Origin: an uncultured Flavobacteriaceae bacterium
GTDB taxonomy: Bacteria; Bacteroidota; Bacteroidia; Flavobacteriales; Flavobacteriaceae
Assembly (NCBI GenBank): GCA_913031655.1
Contig: CAJWFY010000083.1
Span: forward strand, 1-6,482
Length of the DNA: 6,482 nucleotides
Reading direction: 5' to 3'
The notes beneath the pieces are model-generated. The model was given only the letters and a program-made list of their open reading frames with translations, had not been told where the DNA came from and did no database searches. Positions 5,441 to 6,482 of the stretch are shown here, piece by piece. Positions within the stretch are counted from its first letter, which is position 1. The number at the start of each line of letters is the position of its first letter. Position numbers and translations under genes: made by a program.

Positions 5441-6482
5441 ATGAATTATAGGTTAATGTTTACCCTGCTCTTATTTTTATTAACAACTCAAATTAAATCT
5501 CAGGAAATTCAGAGTGAAAAGAAAAGTTTTTCAGGATTTTTTAATTTTAGTTATTCAGAATCAAACGATAAAATTTTTCTTGAAGTAAACAAGATTAATA
5601 AAGAGTTTTTATATGTGAGTTCTTTAACAACAGGTCTTGGATCAAATGATATAGGTTTGGACAGAGGTCAATTAGGTGATCAGCGAATCGTTAAATTTAA
5701 AAAATATGGCAACAAATTATTGCTAATTCAGCCTAATCAAAAATTTAAAGCAATTTCTGAAAATAATTTAGAAAGAGCGAGTGTAGAAGAAGCTTTTGCT
5801 AAATCAGTAATTTTTGGTTTTGAAATTGTAGAATTTGATCAAGATTATTATTTGATAGACTTTACTCCGTTTTTAATGCAAGATTCACATGGAGTTTCAA
5901 ATAGATTAAAAAATTTAGATCAAGGTTCATATATTTTAGATTTAACAAAAAGTGCTTTAAATATTGAAAGAACTAAGGCTTTTCCAAAAAATGTTGAATT
6001 TGAAGCATTGTTAACATTTAAAAACTCTGGTGATTACGGAAAGATGATTTCAAGTGTTTCACCTGATCCATCAATAATAAGTGTAATTCAGCATCATTCA
6101 TTTATTGAGTTACCAGATGACAATTATAAACCAAGAAAATTTGATTCAAGAAGTGGGGGAATTCCTATTTCTTACATGGATTATGCTTCTCCGGTTCATG
6201 AATCAATAACTAAGAGATTATTGATAAGACATCGACTTGAAAAGTTAAATCCAAATTTAGATTCTAGTGAAGTTAAAAAGCCAATCGTTTATTATTTAGA
6301 CCCTGGCACGCCTGAGCCAGTTAGATCTGCGTTATTAGATGGTGCAGGTTGGTGGAATGAAGCTTTTGAAAGCATAGGTTTTAAAAACGCATTTCAAGTC
6401 AAAATTCTTCCCGAAAATGCTGATCCTATGGATTGTCGTTATAATGTAATTCAGTGGGTTCATAGATCTACACGAGGATGGA
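5441..6482 (+). CDS. Secreted zinc metalloprotease, DUF5117/DUF4953 type, N-terminal part (partial)
   Basis: The frame is open from an ATG at 5441 to the right edge, giving 347 residues of a protein whose family members are usually about 800. A signal peptide covers about 1-20 (MNYRLMFTLLLFLLTTQIKS), so it is exported. Residues about 60-250 resemble the DUF5117 region (LTTGLGSNDIGLDRGQLGD; later RKFDSRSGGIP and YMDYASPV). Residues 281-347 match the start of the DUF4953 protease region: PIVYYLDPGTPEPVR, GAGWWNEAFESIGFKNAFQV, and DPMDCRYNVIQWVHRSTRGW. The catalytic HExxH motif expected in this group would lie beyond the right edge, so activity cannot be judged. It is divergent from prfB across 87 bp and belongs to a separate transcription unit. 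The family assignment is from remembered sequence patterns; the substrate is unknown, with extracellular or periplasmic protein breakdown the likely role. Confidence 0.85.
   Translation, partial: MNYRLMFTLLLFLLTTQIKSQEIQSEKKSFSGFFNFSYSESNDKIFLEVNKINKEFLYVSSLTTGLGSNDIGLDRGQLGDQRIVKFKKYGNKLLLIQPNQKFKAISENNLERASVEEAFAKSVIFGFEIVEFDQDYYLIDFTPFLMQDSHGVSNRLKNLDQGSYILDLTKSALNIERTKAFPKNVEFEALLTFKNSGDYGKMISSVSPDPSIISVIQHHSFIELPDDNYKPRKFDSRSGGIPISYMDYASPVHESITKRLLIRHRLEKLNPNLDSSEVKKPIVYYLDPGTPEPVRSALLDGAGWWNEAFESIGFKNAFQVKILPENADPMDCRYNVIQWVHRSTRGW

Noticed and set aside
1..6482. Defence island, mobile element, CRISPR array or structural RNA
   Set aside because: Reading both strands, I found no transposase, integrase, direct-repeat array, tRNA-like cloverleaf or toxin-antitoxin pair; composition and coding style look uniform throughout.

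Overview
The window is very AT-rich (about 30 % G+C by eye) and reads as an ordinary chromosomal stretch of a member of the Bacteroidota, most likely a compact, streamlined member of the class Flavobacteriia. The evidence is a Bacteroidota-style outer-membrane receptor (carboxypeptidase-regulatory-like domain, plug, OMP_b-brl_3-type barrel), a secreted DUF5117/DUF4953-type zinc metalloprotease, TAnnTTTG promoter elements in front of the genes, and no Shine-Dalgarno-like sequence that I could recognise just before the start codons.

Layout from left to right. Positions 1-551 (minus) hold the N-terminal part of class II fumarase (fumC), cut by the left edge. A 120-bp divergent gap carries two back-to-back TAnnTTTG boxes. 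A 55-codon single-span membrane protein of unknown function (672-839, plus) then runs into the end of the receptor gene with only one base between the two stop codons. From 5353 back to 841 on the minus strand lies a tightly packed series: prfB (release factor 2), a HAD-family phosphatase, an ArsC-family thioredoxin-fold protein and the 810-residue receptor. The gaps are 2 bp, an 11-bp overlap and 48 bp. I infer that at least the first three genes are one operon driven from a promoter just upstream of prfB. At the right edge, divergent from prfB, is the 5' part of a secreted metalloprotease gene (5441-6482, open at the edge).

The best-supported regulatory feature is a complete programmed +1 frameshift site in prfB (internal AAGGAG, then CTT TGA C). 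The full RF2 (359 residues) starts at 5353, not at the in-frame ATG at 5196. The site is notable because translation starts in this group normally do not rely on Shine-Dalgarno pairing, whereas this recoding signal keeps a strong SD-like element.

The genes do not form one pathway. They cover central metabolism (fumarase), translation termination (RF2), small-molecule phosphatase and redox-type enzymes, and cell-envelope or secreted functions. I see no mobile element, CRISPR array, tRNA, rRNA, phage gene or defence system, and no convincing undescribed system. The points worth a second look are the prfB recoding site and the palindrome over its promoter, the ArsC-like protein that lacks one of the family's active-site arginines, the altered second-site residue in fumarase, and the orphan small membrane protein.
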